47,290 bases of DNA from JBIKIW01 sp044361365 (GTDB taxonomy: Bacteria > Patescibacteriota > JACMRA01): the NCBI GenBank assembly GCA_044361365.1, contig JBIKIW010000007.1:1-47290 (forward strand), given 5' to 3'. The notes beneath the pieces are model-generated. The model did not search any database, was not told the DNA's origin, and was given only the letters and a program-made list of their open reading frames with translations. Shown here piece by piece: positions 25,598 through 36,845 of this stretch. The position numbers were made by a program, and so were the translations under genes. Positions within the stretch are counted from its first letter, which is position 1. Each line of letters starts with the position of its first letter.

Positions 25598-25634
25598 TGT
25601 TGGAAAAGAATAGCCTATTTTGATTTGATTGGTG
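25598..25634. repeat. Intergenic repeat copy B (3' of a membrane-protein gene)
   Basis: Second copy of the 37-bp segment at 24797-24833, in the same orientation and again just downstream of a minus-strand stop codon (gene ending at 25664). Confidence 0.55.
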
Positions 25635-25663
25635 GCCTTATTTGGGAAGTATTTGTAGCTAAT

Positions 25664-26230
25664 TTAATCAGAATTTCTAGCTTGCGAATCATCCCGAGCA
25701 TTTTTTAATTTAAAAATAGTATAGTACCAGATAGTTAATACTAGAATTAAATTAACAGCGTTGCTTAAAACTATTCCTGGAAGCCAAGCATCCAAGCTTA
25801 CTATTCCAAAAAGCCTAAACAAGCTATCAGCTATTCCAAAAGTTAGTAACAAGGTTGGCAGGGTAGATGCGTAAATAAAATCAATTAGATTTTTCTTGGT
25901 CAAAGCTAAAACGCTTAAACCTGCAGATAAACCTAACAAAGCAATTGGAGACACGAACACCAAAAGAGCGTTGAATGTTATTGTTACAAGAAGTAATAAA
26001 ATTCGCTGGTTCTTTGAACTAATCCAGTAACTTAAAATATTCCAATAGCCCATTGCGGTAGTGGCTACCACCAAAGCTACAACAGAGTAGATATATATAG
26101 GATTAAAGGCCGTTGTCCCAGAAGAATCTCCAAATTGGATTGGCAATTTATTATAAATTTGGTAAATACTTGCAGCTAAATAAAAGAAACAAACCAGAGT
26201 ATAAAATATTTGTTGTTTATGGTTTTTCAT
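25664..26230 (-). CDS. Multi-pass membrane protein, paralogue of its upstream neighbour
   Basis: 188 residues with about five hydrophobic segments. It shares an order of short motifs with the protein at 26230-26781: ASIYQI near the start, GDSSG, a central LALTKK, LPTLLL and a late DAWLPGIV followed by Asn. The two genes touch (stop and start at 26230), so this is a tandem duplication with translational coupling. I do not recognise a family; a role with the secreted protein encoded just upstream is only suggested by position. Confidence 0.65.
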   Translation of the reverse strand: MKNHKQQIFYTLVCFFYLAASIYQIYNKLPIQFGDSSGTTAFNPIYIYSVVALVVATTAMGYWNILSYWISSKNQRILLLLVTITFNALLVFVSPIALLGLSAGLSVLALTKKNLIDFIYASTLPTLLLTFGIADSLFRLFGIVSLDAWLPGIVLSNAVNLILVLTIWYYTIFKLKNARDDSQARNSD

Positions 26231-26781
26231 TATTCTTTAATTTTATACCAAAAAGCAATTAATAAAGCAAAGTGAGCGATATTTGTTGCAATTATTTCAG
26301 GAAGCCAGTTTGTTGGATTAGATACACCTATTAATGATAGTAGCAGTGGTATAAAACTGGTTGCGGAAATAAAGCCTAATAACGAAATAGGAAGTACAGT
26401 GGTAAGAATAAAACTAGAGTAGTCTTTTTTTGTTAATGCAAAAACTCCAAAACTAACACTCACAACGAACATGAGAGTGAGCAAAGGAAATATCAAAACT
26501 CCGACTATTTTATAAAAAATAAAAATTGCTAAACTTGTAAGTATGGCAAAATACCAATTAGAAATTTTAAGCTCAAAAAGTTTTTTTATTGCCAAAGCCA
26601 AGCAACCAATATTCAAAACTAAATAAGCATAGACAAAATATTGGGTCAATGTGGTTAAACCGCTCGAGTCTCCGTCTTGTTGAGCTGATGGGTAAAAAAT
26701 CTGATAAATACTGGCTAGTAAAAAAACTATACAAAATATAGAGAAAATAATCTGCGTGTCTAATTTTGTTATTTTTTGCAT
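26230..26781 (-). CDS. Multi-pass membrane protein, paralogue of its downstream neighbour
   Basis: From the ATG at 26781 the protein starts MQKITKLDTQIIFSIF and has about five hydrophobic segments, with ASIYQI, GDSSG, FALTKK, LPISLL and NWLPEIIATN in the same order as its neighbour. An upstream in-frame start at 26841 would overlap the preceding gene and adds no conserved sequence, so it was rejected. It begins 15 bp after the stop of the large secreted protein gene, so the three genes likely form one operon. Function unknown. Confidence 0.65.
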   Translation of the reverse strand: MQKITKLDTQIIFSIFCIVFLLASIYQIFYPSAQQDGDSSGLTTLTQYFVYAYLVLNIGCLALAIKKLFELKISNWYFAILTSLAIFIFYKIVGVLIFPLLTLMFVVSVSFGVFALTKKDYSSFILTTVLPISLLGFISATSFIPLLLSLIGVSNPTNWLPEIIATNIAHFALLIAFWYKIKE

Positions 26782-26795
26782 ATATTTAAGTAGTT

Positions 26796-28880
26796 TTATA
26801 TTTGCCAGGCTAAATCTGCTGGCCAAACTGTCCACGACCAAAACATTGTAGACCCTGTAGCCCCGTTAGCCAAAGCAGTATTCCAAATATCATAAGAAGA
26901 AACTGCACAAGTAAAATTTGCTAGATTATAATTTCTCCTTATATTCACCCAACCTTGCCTGTAGCCATTTCCATATCTTAAAAAATCCGAATGTGTTTTA
27001 GATAGATTTGCTGTTTTAGAGCGATATCCATATCCTGTTGGGTTTGCAGCTACAGACCAGTCGTAGGGATGGTCAACTTGATAATTATCGCCTTCGCCAA
27101 TATTATTGGATTTGCCGTCATTATTAGCTTTATCGTTGTCATCAAGGTTCATATACGAACTAAATGTATTTGTTCGCTGACCATTTTTATACATACTTAT
27201 AAAGGCGTGTCCTAATCCTGGCATAGATCCGCTTGAAGCACCTGCAGAAGCATTTACCTTAATTTGATAGTTACCACCAAAATCATTATCGCCTATTCTC
27301 CAGTTTTGATCTGCTATACCTAAACAAGACCAGAGGTGAATTGGAGAGCTATTGGTAATACCATTTTTGGAGTCTAGGCAGTAATTTAGCCCTCTTTCAA
27401 AAGTATATTTTGGTCTAATACTAAAATCAGAATTAACTATCCATTTTTGGGCAATAGTTCCATTGCAATCCCAGATTTGAACTTTTGTATAAATGGAAAA
27501 GTTTGCCCCGTTAACATCTAAACATTTACCAGCCATTTTTATTTCATTTGTGTCATTGTTAAAAGTAAATCGTTGGCTCCAGCCACCGTGCCGATAGTAA
27601 AGTGTAAACTGGTTACCATTAGAAGTATTTCCATATGGCAGATCAATTGTTAAGCCAGTATTTGTACGACTATAAATTAAAAGTTCTGTTGAGGGGTTGC
27701 TCAAACCATTAGCTTCAACTTGCACCCCATTCAATAAGAATGCAAGAGGGTTATTTTGTTTTTGCTCTTTTGGAGAAGATTCTTTTTCAGAATCAGTGTA
27801 GGTCTGGGTAAATTTTTTATTATGCTCTAAGGCATTTTGTTTTTCATCGTCTATGGCTTTTTGGTCTTGTTTTTGTTTTTCTGGTGAGATATAGTTTGGA
27901 TTTATAGATTTAATTCTAGTAATTCTAGTAACTTTTTTTGCGTCTTGATTAGTTGATTTTTTAGTAAGGTCTTTTATTTCAAAGGTATTTTCTTGATTTG
28001 GAGTTAGATTTTTTTCTGTTTTATCTAAAGATTCTTGAAGAGTTGGTGGAAGTTCCAGGTTTGAAATGTCAGTGTCGTTAGCTGGTATCTGATTTTTTGT
28101 ATTATTTTTATTTATTTTACTTGTTTCGGATTCAAGTTTTTTATTTAAACTATCAATTTTTTTCTTATACTCAGTATATTTACTAGATTTCTTCGGAACT
28201 CTATTTTTATCTGATTTTTTGATCCCAATTTTATTTTTTATAGGTTCTTTGCTTTCAATTTCAACTTTAGTTTCTTTAGACAAGATCTCGATTGCTTTTG
28301 TTTCGGTAGTTGAAGTGATTATAGCTTTAGCAACGAAAATATCTTTTGACTTTGCATTTGTTTTATCTATTTCTTGAGTATTAAAATTATCTAAAATAAT
28401 AGCTTGGTCAGATAGGCCTTGAAATTCTTTGTCATTAATTGGTGCTTTTTGTGATAAAAATATACTTTCATTGGATTTTGCTTGAACAATACTATTGATT
28501 GTGTTGCTCTTAACAAGATTATAACTGGCAGTTGCATCTTCAATTGAATTTCCTGTAAAAGTTATTGGTAGAGTTAAATCTGAGAGTTGAAAATTGGAAG
28601 TAATCTGAACAGTTGTTGTTTGGGATTTTAAATCCACATTTTTTAAAAGTAAATTCCAAGCATCTTCGAGATTAGTATTATCAGAAAATTCTACAGATTG
28701 GGTAAAAATATTATCAAGATTTTGCTTATTTTCAGTTTGTTCAGAGGTTATCGCCTGAGCAGAAAAACTAATAGTATAAAAAACAGTAGCAAATAGACAG
28801 GTTAAAATAGTAATAACCGTTAATTGGGATAAGAGTAATTTTTTTAAACTATTTTTGCTAGATGAGTTGTGTAAAAACAT
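26796..28880 (-). CDS. Large secreted protein with ricin-type lectin and papain-like C-terminal domain
   Basis: The protein (about 694 residues from the ATG at 28880; an earlier GTG at 28910 is less likely) has a signal sequence ending near SFSAQA and a long polar, Lys/Glu/Asn-rich region with coiled-coil character. A ricin-B-type beta-trefoil segment follows, with GKCLDVNG, VQIWDCNGTIAQKW, NYCLDSKNG and IHLWSCLGIADQNW (QxW repeats). The final 130 residues hold GHAFISMYKNGQ and, later, NFTCAVSSYDIWN, a His-then-Cys order seen in permuted papain-like (NlpC/LRAT-type) folds. A carbohydrate-binding surface hydrolase or adhesin is the reasonable inference. Promoter candidate: TTGACA at 28935-28940 on the minus strand. 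Confidence 0.75.
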   Translation of the reverse strand: MFLHNSSSKNSLKKLLLSQLTVITILTCLFATVFYTISFSAQAITSEQTENKQNLDNIFTQSVEFSDNTNLEDAWNLLLKNVDLKSQTTTVQITSNFQLSDLTLPITFTGNSIEDATASYNLVKSNTINSIVQAKSNESIFLSQKAPINDKEFQGLSDQAIILDNFNTQEIDKTNAKSKDIFVAKAIITSTTETKAIEILSKETKVEIESKEPIKNKIGIKKSDKNRVPKKSSKYTEYKKKIDSLNKKLESETSKINKNNTKNQIPANDTDISNLELPPTLQESLDKTEKNLTPNQENTFEIKDLTKKSTNQDAKKVTRITRIKSINPNYISPEKQKQDQKAIDDEKQNALEHNKKFTQTYTDSEKESSPKEQKQNNPLAFLLNGVQVEANGLSNPSTELLIYSRTNTGLTIDLPYGNTSNGNQFTLYYRHGGWSQRFTFNNDTNEIKMAGKCLDVNGANFSIYTKVQIWDCNGTIAQKWIVNSDFSIRPKYTFERGLNYCLDSKNGITNSSPIHLWSCLGIADQNWRIGDNDFGGNYQIKVNASAGASSGSMPGLGHAFISMYKNGQRTNTFSSYMNLDDNDKANNDGKSNNIGEGDNYQVDHPYDWSVAANPTGYGYRSKTANLSKTHSDFLRYGNGYRQGWVNIRRNYNLANFTCAVSSYDIWNTALANGATGSTMFWSWTVWPADLAWQI

Positions 28881-29112
28881 AATTTTTTGCTGAAATTTTT
28901 TTAATTTCACTTAACTAAAATAAAAAGTCGTCTATGTCAACTAAAAAATAAAATTTACTTACAAATATTCAATTAATAATATCATTTACCTCCTATATTA
29001 TCCTTATTTTAGATATTTCTGGCTGTATCAACCTCATTACTAAGCTTTTATTTATTTCATAAATGTTTTTTATAAGTTGCAAAATAGATTGAAGTTGAGA
29101 GACCACCATCGC

Positions 29113-29517
29113 CTAAAACTTTTTAATAAACCCAGCTGTGTTGCTAGCAAAATCTTCTGAAGTAAAACAAATATCAGGTTTTACTCTATCGTAGGACTTA
29201 TTGTCTGTTATATAATAAAACTTAGCACTAGAGCTATCAAATTTGCCTTTTACAGGATAATTTTCCGGGCAAACTGGACTTTCACCAACCTTAATCCAAA
29301 AAACTCCCTGATTAGAAGGAGTTGTTGTTTGATTTTGATTATCAACCTTTTCAGGGGAAGATATAGTTGCTGGATTTGCTTGAACTGTATTTGTACTAGA
29401 TGTGGTGCTTTCAATTTTAGAATCACGATTTTTATAACCAAGATAAAATCCAAAAATAAATATAATTACTACCAAAACACCAACTCCTAAAATTTGTGTT
29501 ATCTGTTTAGGATTCAT
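29113..29517 (-). CDS. Single-pass membrane or secreted protein of unknown function
   Basis: 134 residues: a membrane helix (about 10-28, LGVGVLVVIIFIFGFYLGY), a Ser/Thr/Gln/Pro-rich linker (33-70) and a small C-terminal domain with two cysteines (VCPENYPVKGKF, DICFTSEDF). I do not recognise a family. It starts 3 bp after the rpmB stop codon and may be transcribed with it from the 23S promoter. The two Cys could form a disulphide outside the membrane. The gap between this gene and the large secreted protein (28881-29112) shows no gene. Confidence 0.6.
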   Translation of the reverse strand: MNPKQITQILGVGVLVVIIFIFGFYLGYKNRDSKIESTTSSTNTVQANPATISSPEKVDNQNQTTTPSNQGVFWIKVGESPVCPENYPVKGKFDSSSAKFYYITDNKSYDRVKPDICFTSEDFASNTAGFIKKF

Positions 29518-29520
29518 TTT

Positions 29521-29715
29521 CTAAGAAAGGGCTTTGATGTTAATCTTTTTCTTTTTTAGAAGTTTTAGTGCCTTAGCAGCAATTTTTACTTTCTTATTAC
29601 CAATTCTAACCAAAATAAAATTAGGGTTTCTTCTCCTAATTGTTGACTGCATCGAATGAGATCTATCAGTAACTTTTTGGTATTTAGTTCCACTAATGGG
29701 ACATATTCTTGGCAT
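29521..29715 (-). CDS. rpmB: Large-subunit ribosomal protein L28
   Basis: 64 residues with the L28 pattern: RICPISGTKYQ, DRSHSMQSTIRRRNPNF, and the C-terminal KIAAKALKLLKKKKIN. Its ATG is 12 bp past the 3' arm of the 23S processing stem, so cleavage of the rRNA precursor would leave an rpmB mRNA with a very short leader. Position directly behind the rRNA suggests transcription from the same promoter, an unusual linkage of L28 supply to 23S synthesis (inference). Confidence 0.9.
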   Translation of the reverse strand: MPRICPISGTKYQKVTDRSHSMQSTIRRRNPNFILVRIGNKKVKIAAKALKLLKKKKINIKALS

Positions 29716-29726
29716 AAAAAATTTAA

Positions 29727-29750
29727 TAAATTTACAGCTGAATTTGCGAG
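29727..29750 (-). other. 3' arm of the 23S rRNA processing stem
   Basis: These 24 bases pair with 32795-32818 across the 23S gene with only two non-Watson-Crick positions, both G.U in RNA. This is the classic RNase III processing stem bringing both ends of the 23S precursor together. Confidence 0.85.
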
Positions 29751-29755
29751 AAAAA

Positions 29756-32782
<3,027 letters not shown>

Positions 32783-32794
32783 TTTGAATTAACT

Positions 32795-32818
32795 CTCGCA
32801 AATCCAGCTGTAAATCTA
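32795..32818 (-). other. 5' arm of the 23S rRNA processing stem
   Basis: Pairs with 29727-29750 (22 Watson-Crick pairs and two G.U). Lies about 13 nt upstream of the estimated mature 5' end. Confidence 0.85.
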
Positions 32819-32849
32819 CTAATTTCTACAAGAGCTATTAGCAAGAAAG

Positions 32850-32879
32850 AATATCGTAATAAATTTCAGTTCTTGTCAA
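32850..32879 (-). promoter_or_regulatory. Promoter of the 23S rRNA gene
   Basis: Minus-strand TTGACA (32874-32879), 18-bp spacer, GATATT (32850-32855, 4 of 6). It would start transcription about 25 nt before the processing stem, leaving no room for 16S upstream in the same transcript. Confidence 0.65.
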
Positions 32880-33146
32880 GAATATTGAAGTGCGAGTCTA
32901 TATGCTATCAGCCTTTAAAGATCTTAAAATAGGGTTATTTTAGGGTTATTTTTATTTTTTATTACCGATCTAAAACTGATTAATGTTTGAATTTTGTCGA
33001 AAACTATATTTATCTCAAATTTCTGATATATCTTAGTTTGGATTTGGTGGTTTTAAGTGTGAATTAGTTCCACATATGATTTTGATAGTTATACTTATCG
33101 ATATTTTTTGACAAAAGGTTTGATTGGTTGTTGGTTTTAAATTATT
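32880..33146. other. Intergenic region between divergent 23S and gmd
   Basis: AT-rich, no open frame and no 5S-like sequence. It contains a perfect tandem duplication of an 11-mer (TAGGGTTATTT at 32930-32940 and 32941-32951). A TTGACA at 33108-33113 precedes gmd but lacks a -10 at normal spacing. Confidence 0.5.
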
Positions 33147-34169
33147 ATGTCTAAAAAAGCATTTATAACAGGTGTCAACGGTCAAGATGGTTCTTGGCTT
33201 GCCAAACTTTTAGTTGAAAAGGGGTATAAAGTTTACGGAGGTGTGAGAAGGGGGAGTAAAAGAGACTTAAGGAATTTGGAGTTTCTTGGGGTTGCTGATA
33301 GGATTGAGATTGTAGAATTTGAACTAACTGAATATTCTAACGTGTTTCAAACCATCAAAGACTTTCAAGTTGATGAGTTTTACAATTTAGCAGCTCAAAG
33401 TTTTGTAGGAAGTAGTTTTGCTCAACCTATTTATACTGGAATGGTTGATGGAATGGGTGTTGCTTATATTTTGGATGCTATTAAAACCGTTTCCCCTCAG
33501 ACTAAATTTTACCAGGCTTCTACTTCAGAAATGTTTGGAAAAGTTCAAGAAATACCACAATCTGAAAAGACTCCTTTTTACCCACGATCTCCTTATGGAG
33601 TAGCAAAACTTTACGCTCACTGGCTAACCGTGAATTACCGAGAAAGTTATGATATGTTTGCTTCTTCTGGAGTTTTGTTTAATCACGAAAGTGAACTACG
33701 AGGTCCTGAATTTGTGACTCGTAAAATTACTTTAAACGTGGCTAAACGAGCTTTAGGTGGAAACGAAGTTTTGGAACTTGGAAATATGGATGCTAAAAGA
33801 GATTGGGGTTATGCAAAGGAGTATGTTGAGGGAATGTACCTAATGCTTCAAGCTGACAAACCAGATACTTTTGTTCTAGCTACTGGAGAAACTGTGACTG
33901 TGCGTGACTTTGTAGCTTCTGCCTTTAAAGTTACAGATATTGATGTTGAGTGGAGAGGTCAAGCTGAAAAAGAAGAAGGTTATAACACCAAAACAGGCGA
34001 ACTTTTAGTAAGAGTAAATCCAAAATTTTATCGACCTGCCGAAGTTGAATTGCTTATTGGAGATCCTACCAAAGCAAAGACTGTCTTAGGCTGGAAACCA
34101 AAAACTGGATACAAAGAATTAGCTGAAATCATGGTCAACAGCGACATTAAAAACATGGGCAAGCTTTAA
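33147..34169 (+). CDS. gmd: GDP-mannose 4,6-dehydratase
   Basis: Short-chain dehydrogenase/reductase of 340 residues that converts GDP-mannose to GDP-4-keto-6-deoxymannose, the first step to GDP-fucose or GDP-rhamnose for surface glycans. Seen: NAD(P)-binding GVNGQDGSWLAKLL, NLAAQSFVGSSF, catalytic STSEMFG and YGVAK, and LFNHESELRG, all diagnostic of Gmd. Full length with the ATG directly before the Rossmann strand. No partner reductase (Fcl/RMD) or glycosyltransferase lies nearby. Convergent with the next gene, 2 bp between stop codons. Confidence 0.95.
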   Translation: MSKKAFITGVNGQDGSWLAKLLVEKGYKVYGGVRRGSKRDLRNLEFLGVADRIEIVEFELTEYSNVFQTIKDFQVDEFYNLAAQSFVGSSFAQPIYTGMVDGMGVAYILDAIKTVSPQTKFYQASTSEMFGKVQEIPQSEKTPFYPRSPYGVAKLYAHWLTVNYRESYDMFASSGVLFNHESELRGPEFVTRKITLNVAKRALGGNEVLELGNMDAKRDWGYAKEYVEGMYLMLQADKPDTFVLATGETVTVRDFVASAFKVTDIDVEWRGQAEKEEGYNTKTGELLVRVNPKFYRPAEVELLIGDPTKAKTVLGWKPKTGYKELAEIMVNSDIKNMGKL

Positions 34170-34171
34170 AC

Positions 34172-34453
34172 TTAACCTTCATTAATCTCTTTTTCAGAAT
34201 CAGCTAAAATTTGATTTGCCTGTAACAAGACTTCTTGTAGGTCAGATTGATGATACTGTTGGTATTCTTTATCAACTTCAAAATTGTTTAAAATTGTTTC
34301 TATTTCACTTTTTAGTTCAAAAAGCTGATTGCCTGTTTTTGGTAAGAATGAAAGGTTTTCTTCGATTAAATGATTTATTCTACCCAAAACAACAATTGCT
34401 GACCCTAGTATGCTTGAGGGTTTTTCTAATTTTTTAGAAGTAATTTTTTCCAT
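34172..34453 (-). CDS. Small helical protein of unknown function
   Basis: From the ATG at 34453 the product is 93 residues, mostly helical and charged (MEKITSKKLEKPSS then IVVLGRINHLIEENLSFLPK and EIETILNNFEVDKEYQQYH). The frame stays open upstream to a GTG at 34513, but that extension looks non-conserved. No membrane segment, signal or recognisable motif. Sits alone, convergent with gmd. Confidence 0.5.
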   Translation of the reverse strand: MEKITSKKLEKPSSILGSAIVVLGRINHLIEENLSFLPKTGNQLFELKSEIETILNNFEVDKEYQQYHQSDLQEVLLQANQILADSEKEINEG

Positions 34454-34556
34454 TTTTATGCTATAATTGGTGAGCTTAGCAGGTAGTTGGTTTTTAGTGA
34501 ATACTGGATCCACTGTTTGGATTTAGAAATTATTCTGATTTAATAATTGTGTTATC

Positions 34557-34658
34557 CTCAAACCCGCTACCCGAAATATACACTCAAAGCCGACAAAGCT
34601 CACTCTATTCAAACAGTTATAGCCTTTTCTCTTTCTATATTTTAATTTAGGTTTGAGT
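34557..34658. repeat. Dispersed ~100-bp hairpin repeat, copy 2
   Basis: Bounded by CTCAAACC (34558-34565) and GGTTTGAGT (34650-34658), same orientation as copies 1 and 3. Inner arms AAATATA/TATATTT and the shared loop ATTCAAACAG are present; the CTACAA/TTGTAG arm is degraded here. It lies about 57 bp downstream of the photolyase-related stop codon. Confidence 0.85.
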
Positions 34659-34714
34659 ATAAAATCAATTAAGGAATGAGATAGGCTCATCATCCAACTC
34701 TTTATTATCTCAAT

Positions 34715-36160
34715 CTATCTTTTTGACTTTATTAGCATTGCCATCCTAGGGTTTTTCAAAAAAGTTTCTTGGTGATTCATCAGAAAATTCCAAAACTTAT
34801 CTGTCCAAATCTTTTCCCAAATCTTAGAGTTTGGATAATCAGACATTTTTTTGAGGTAATTGCCCCCTGCAACATAAGGCTTAGTCGCAAAAATTCCACC
34901 GTCTGCGTATAGCCCCATTCCCATTACATTGGCAACCATAACCCATTCACTTGAATCCACAAACATTTCTACAAACCACCTATAGCACTGATCAGGTTTA
35001 TACTTACTCAAAGTCATCCAGTTAGCCAAAATCATTAACCTTTCAATGTGATGACAATAGCTCATGCGATCTACTTTCTCTAAAACTGTCTTTAAAGGGA
35101 TATTTTGAGTATATTCTGAATCTTCGTTCAAACTAGGTTTGTAAAAATATTCTGGTAAACCTCTCTTTGCTTTAAAATGATTTAGTTTCAAAAAGTTTTC
35201 ATCATAAATATGATCATAGAGACCTTTTACCCACTCTCTCCAGCCTATAATCTGCCTCACAAAACCTTCTAGTGAGTTGATTGGAATATTTTCCAGGCTC
35301 AAAACTTTATTCAAAACTTGCTGCGGGGTGAGCAAACCGTTGTTTAGTAGGGTTGATAAACATGAGTGAAACACCGTATCTGAACGAATACTCAAAGCGT
35401 CTTCATAATCCCCAAAGTTAACTAAAAAATGCTCACAAAAATCATTCAGATATCTTTCTGCCTGCTCAAAATTAACCGGCAGCCAAGAATCAGTTGGAAT
35501 TTGACCTGGGTTTTTTGGAAAAGTTTTACCTACTAAATCAACTATGGTTTGATAATGTTTGGATTTAAAGATTGTTTGCCTGTTAGGAATCTGCAAATCT
35601 TTAGGTAACTTCTTTCTATTTTGATCGTCAAAAGACCATTTTCCACCCAGCGGCTTACCATTTGCAACCAAAACCCCAAGTCTCAACCTTTGCTGAATAT
35701 AAAAATCATTCATCACAAGCCTCTTACCTTTTTTACTTTTTACAAACTCTGAAAACACGTGTTTTGAAGTCAAAAACATTGGACTTATGAGGATTTTCAG
35801 CTCGATTTTTAATTCCTCACAAACCTTCACCGAATAATCCCTAAAATATTTATCGGCAATTTCACAAACCACAAGATTGGTGTATTTTTTGGTGGCAAAA
35901 AGTTGTTTTAGAATATCTTTAAAGTCATCTTGCTGATTCAGATTTTGCTCTAAATCTTTATAAATCACTTGTCTTTGAAGTCCTTCCAAATAATCCCGAT
36001 ATTCTCGCATTGTGGTCAGAATGTAGCTGAGTTTAAATTTGTGATAGTTGTATTTACTGGTTAAAAACCCTGATTCCACCATCAAAAAGTCAGCTTCCAA
36101 ACCCAAAGCTGGGTGGTTTTTGAAAAGTTGATCTGCGACTACAAGGCAAAGCGAAGACAT
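34715..36160 (-). CDS. Cryptochrome/photolyase-related protein without Fe-S cysteines
   Basis: The 481-residue protein belongs to the FeS-BCP group (PhrB-like prokaryotic 6-4 photolyases): LVVADQLFKNHPAL at the N-terminus, VRQIIGWREWVKGLY, MSYCHHIERLMILANW (366-381) and SSEWVMVANVMGMGLYADGG then KPYVAGGNYLKKMSDY (403-442), the FAD-binding core. These enzymes normally bind a [4Fe-4S] cluster through four cysteines. Cys369 remains, but the DYCxxC pair reads DYPNSK and no later cysteine follows, so three of four ligands are gone. DNA repair by light is the family function; whether this one keeps it is open. Confidence 0.9.
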   Translation of the reverse strand: MSSLCLVVADQLFKNHPALGLEADFLMVESGFLTSKYNYHKFKLSYILTTMREYRDYLEGLQRQVIYKDLEQNLNQQDDFKDILKQLFATKKYTNLVVCEIADKYFRDYSVKVCEELKIELKILISPMFLTSKHVFSEFVKSKKGKRLVMNDFYIQQRLRLGVLVANGKPLGGKWSFDDQNRKKLPKDLQIPNRQTIFKSKHYQTIVDLVGKTFPKNPGQIPTDSWLPVNFEQAERYLNDFCEHFLVNFGDYEDALSIRSDTVFHSCLSTLLNNGLLTPQQVLNKVLSLENIPINSLEGFVRQIIGWREWVKGLYDHIYDENFLKLNHFKAKRGLPEYFYKPSLNEDSEYTQNIPLKTVLEKVDRMSYCHHIERLMILANWMTLSKYKPDQCYRWFVEMFVDSSEWVMVANVMGMGLYADGGIFATKPYVAGGNYLKKMSDYPNSKIWEKIWTDKFWNFLMNHQETFLKNPRMAMLIKSKR

Positions 36161-36293
36161 TCCTAACTTTTAGCAGTTTTTAACTAAATCTTTCAAGTAG
36201 GTGTTTTTAGGTGGGTGTGTTATTTTTAACCTAAGCAATTTTTTATGCTTATTTTAAACAGAGAATCACTTTATTGTGACCTCAACCACACAC

Positions 36294-36329
36294 GGGTAGT
36301 TGTTTTTTAGCGACTGCCCTTTCTTTTTT
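36294..36329 (+). terminator. Terminator-like hairpin, plus strand
   Basis: GGGTAGT (36294-36300) pairs with ACTGCCC (36313-36319) with one G.T, followed by a T-rich tract TTTCTTTTTT. It faces the plus strand, where no gene ends nearby, so its role is unclear; it may block antisense transcription. Confidence 0.3.
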
Positions 36330-36358
36330 GTCTGAAAATTTTAAACTCGTTTTAAAAA

Positions 36359-36778
36359 TTACTTACTCTCAGCTGGGAATTTACTAAGATCCATAAAGGT
36401 TGGTTCAAAAGTATGACCGTCCAGATCTGTAACCTCATAGCAAAGCATAAAATCTAAGCCTTTATTTGGTTCAGCCACAAAATAATCTCCACCGTTAGCT
36501 TTCGCAGTTTGAGCGAATTTTTCTACTTCTTCTTTGCTGTCCATAATCAAGCTGATTAGAGCTGAAGAGGTTTGACTAACATCTGGTATGGTTTTGTTGG
36601 TAAATTTGGAATAAAATTCGTGGTTCAAAAGCATGATGTAAATATTCTCAGACCAGACCATGCAAGAGGAGTCTTCATTGCTAAATTGAGGGTTTTTAGT
36701 AAAACCAAGTTTGGTATAAAAATCTGTAGAAGCTGCTACATTTTTGACGGGTAAATTTAGAAAAATTTGTTTGGACAT
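36359..36778 (-). CDS. VOC-family (glyoxalase/bleomycin-resistance-like) protein
   Basis: 139 residues with the vicinal-oxygen-chelate pattern: QIFLNLPVKNVAASTDFYTKLGF, central SALISLIMDSKEEVEKFAQTAKANGG, and C-terminal YEVTDLDGHTFEPTFMD with the conserved Asp-Gly-His/Glu metal region. Members are small metal-dependent lyases, dioxygenases or binding proteins; no substrate can be assigned. Single gene with its own promoter. Confidence 0.82.
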   Translation of the reverse strand: MSKQIFLNLPVKNVAASTDFYTKLGFTKNPQFSNEDSSCMVWSENIYIMLLNHEFYSKFTNKTIPDVSQTSSALISLIMDSKEEVEKFAQTAKANGGDYFVAEPNKGLDFMLCYEVTDLDGHTFEPTFMDLSKFPAESK

Positions 36779-36795
36779 AATAATTGCTAGGTAGC

Positions 36796-36826
36796 TTTAT
36801 AAAAAACCAACTGGGGTTTTTGTCAA
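36796..36826 (-). promoter_or_regulatory. Promoter of the VOC-family gene
   Basis: Minus-strand TTGACA (36821-36826), 19-bp spacer, TATAAA (36796-36801). Both hexamers are strong; spacing is slightly long. Confidence 0.55.
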
Positions 36827-36845
36827 AGATTAGTAAACAAAGAGA

